A stretch of 64,000 nucleotides of DNA, from assembly GCA_026391805.1 (NCBI GenBank), contig JAPLDJ010000010.1:186001-250000 (forward strand), read 5' to 3'. The translations under genes were made by a program, and so were the position numbers. This DNA comes from Bacteroidota bacterium. Lineage in GTDB: Bacteria > Bacteroidota > Bacteroidia > Bacteroidales > FEN-979. A model generated the notes under the pieces. The model was not told where the DNA came from and searched no databases. It saw nothing but the letters and a program-made list of their open reading frames with translations. Shown here piece by piece: positions 63,202 through 64,000 of the stretch (position 1 is the first letter of the stretch; each line of letters begins with the position of its first letter).

Positions 63202-63209
63202 TACTTTTG
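63202..63209 (+). promoter_or_regulatory. -7 box of the phosphoglucosamine mutase gene
   Basis: TACTTTTG fits TAnnTTTG. It lies 14 bp before the ATG at 63224, so the leader is about 8 nt. Confidence 0.5.
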
Positions 63210-63223
63210 CCTCAAAACTGTTT

Positions 63224-64000
63224 ATGAGCCTGATAAAGTCGATATCCGGTATCAGGGGAACCATTGGTGGAAAACCCGGAGAAGGACTGACGCCGCCTGA
63301 TATCGTAAAATACACTGCTGCATTCGCAACATTTATCCGGAGTCAACATCCCGAAGGACGTCTTCTGATCGTGATCGGGAGGGATGCCCGTCCGTCCGGT
63401 GGCATGGTGAGCGACCTCATTTCCGGCACCTTGCTGGCCATGGGCGCTGATGTGCTCGACATCGGGCTGACCACCACGCCGACAACTGAACTCGCAGTAA
63501 CCGATTCAGGCGCACATGGTGGAATCATCATCACAGCCAGCCATAATCCGAAACAATGGAATGCCCTGAAGCTTCTCAATCACCTTGGCGAGTTTCTTTC
63601 AGCTGCCGATGGAGAAGATGTTGAAAAGATATCTGAAACCGCTGATTACAGGTTTGCAGAAGTGGCACAGCTTGGACGGTACAGTTATGATGATTCATAC
63701 CTGTCAATGCACATAGAGAAGATCCTTGACCTGCCGCTGGTTGATACGGATGCCATTAAGAAGGCAAGGTTCAGCATAACGGTGGATGCCGTGAATTCCT
63801 CGGGCGGCATTGCAGTTCCGATGCTGCTGAAAGCGCTTGGAGTAAACAAGATCGATCCCATCAATTGTGAGCCCGATGGCGAATTCGCCCACAACCCCGA
63901 ACCGCTGCCCGAGCACCTGGATGAGATCTGTGCACGCGTGTCCAAGATCAGCGCCGACCTCGGTATCGTCGTCGACCCCGATGTGGACCGGCTGGCCATC
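63224..64000 (+). CDS. glmM: Phosphoglucosamine mutase/phosphomannomutase family protein, partial (C-terminus beyond right edge)
   Basis: The frame from the ATG at 63224 (MSLIKSISGIRGTIGG) runs open to the window end, giving 259 residues. The catalytic phosphoserine motif TASHNP lies at 104-109 (S106). The metal-binding loop DPDVDR lies at 251-256. The early segment SGIRGTIGG with PPDIVKYTAAF resembles the Bacteroidetes GlmM type. It converts glucosamine-6-phosphate to glucosamine-1-phosphate for cell-wall precursors; ManB-like substrate specificity is not excluded. It is divergent from the TPR gene. Confidence 0.85.
   Translation, partial: MSLIKSISGIRGTIGGKPGEGLTPPDIVKYTAAFATFIRSQHPEGRLLIVIGRDARPSGGMVSDLISGTLLAMGADVLDIGLTTTPTTELAVTDSGAHGGIIITASHNPKQWNALKLLNHLGEFLSAADGEDVEKISETADYRFAEVAQLGRYSYDDSYLSMHIEKILDLPLVDTDAIKKARFSITVDAVNSSGGIAVPMLLKALGVNKIDPINCEPDGEFAHNPEPLPEHLDEICARVSKISADLGIVVDPDVDRLAI

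Overview
The window is a 64 kb piece of a Bacteroidetes (probably Bacteroidales-like) chromosome, most likely an uncultivated, anaerobic or facultative lineage. The evidence is a primary sigma factor of the short Bacteroidetes type, many -7 boxes of the form TAnnTTTG, a run of secreted proteins ending in type IX secretion (T9SS) sorting domains, and lineage-typical families (DUF5916, head-GIN/DUF2807, DUF6922/AbiEii, DUF4342). Anaerobic redox genes (Hdr/Qmo-like complex, NiFe-hydrogenase maturation, FeFe-hydrogenase HydG, carbamate kinase) fit an anaerobic lifestyle. No hydrogenase structural gene lies in the window.

Layout. 1-4872: a minus-strand Hdr/Qmo-like operon (two HdrA-like flavoproteins and an HdrC-HdrE fusion; the last gene runs off the left edge) and a Crp/Fnr regulator, with a palindromic operator candidate between them. 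5036-9948: hypF-C-D-E-A for NiFe hydrogenase maturation; HypA lacks its zinc domain. 10097-14209: a secreted subtilase, tRNA-Gly(CCC) with promoter and terminator, and an AbiEii-type toxin-antitoxin pair. 14337-30360: an MFS transporter followed by a mostly minus-strand block of secreted proteins (two paralogous 7-blade propellers, an Omp28-like protein, a 14-repeat YCF48-like double propeller and others), interrupted by a CBM9/DOMON-like protein and an AT-rich OmpA-family gene. 30673-41665: M13 peptidase, purple-acid-phosphatase-like protein, DUF5916 protein, macro-domain protein, inositol monophosphatase, MtaB, a DMT transporter and carbamate kinase. 41931-43910: hydG with two TM1266-type regulators. 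44975-48105: an ECF sigma factor operon with a putative anti-sigma factor and two DUF4097/DUF2807 envelope proteins. 48114-64000: housekeeping genes (ligA, rpe, rpoD, pnp, rpsO, aroE, glmM), a glycosyltransferase, a universal stress protein, an HD protein, an adenylate cyclase, a ComA-like protein and a TPR protein.

The most unusual feature is between the genes. Roughly twenty intergenic spots hold micro-tandem arrays with a 7- or 8-bp period, each with a different unit. Many start at, overlap or directly abut a stop codon. They are joined to longer stock modules (CACGAAG arrays, a CTATTGTG-type module, an AATCTGTGG-type module) that recur in the same order at 36.6, 38.2 (inverted) and 41.7 kb. 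A 19-20 bp palindrome, CCTGCCTGCCGGCAGGCAGG, occurs inserted in these modules, and both filled and empty versions of the target are present in this window. Such arrays are almost absent from the compact 48-59 kb housekeeping segment.

All calls come from reading sequence and translations; no database search was possible.
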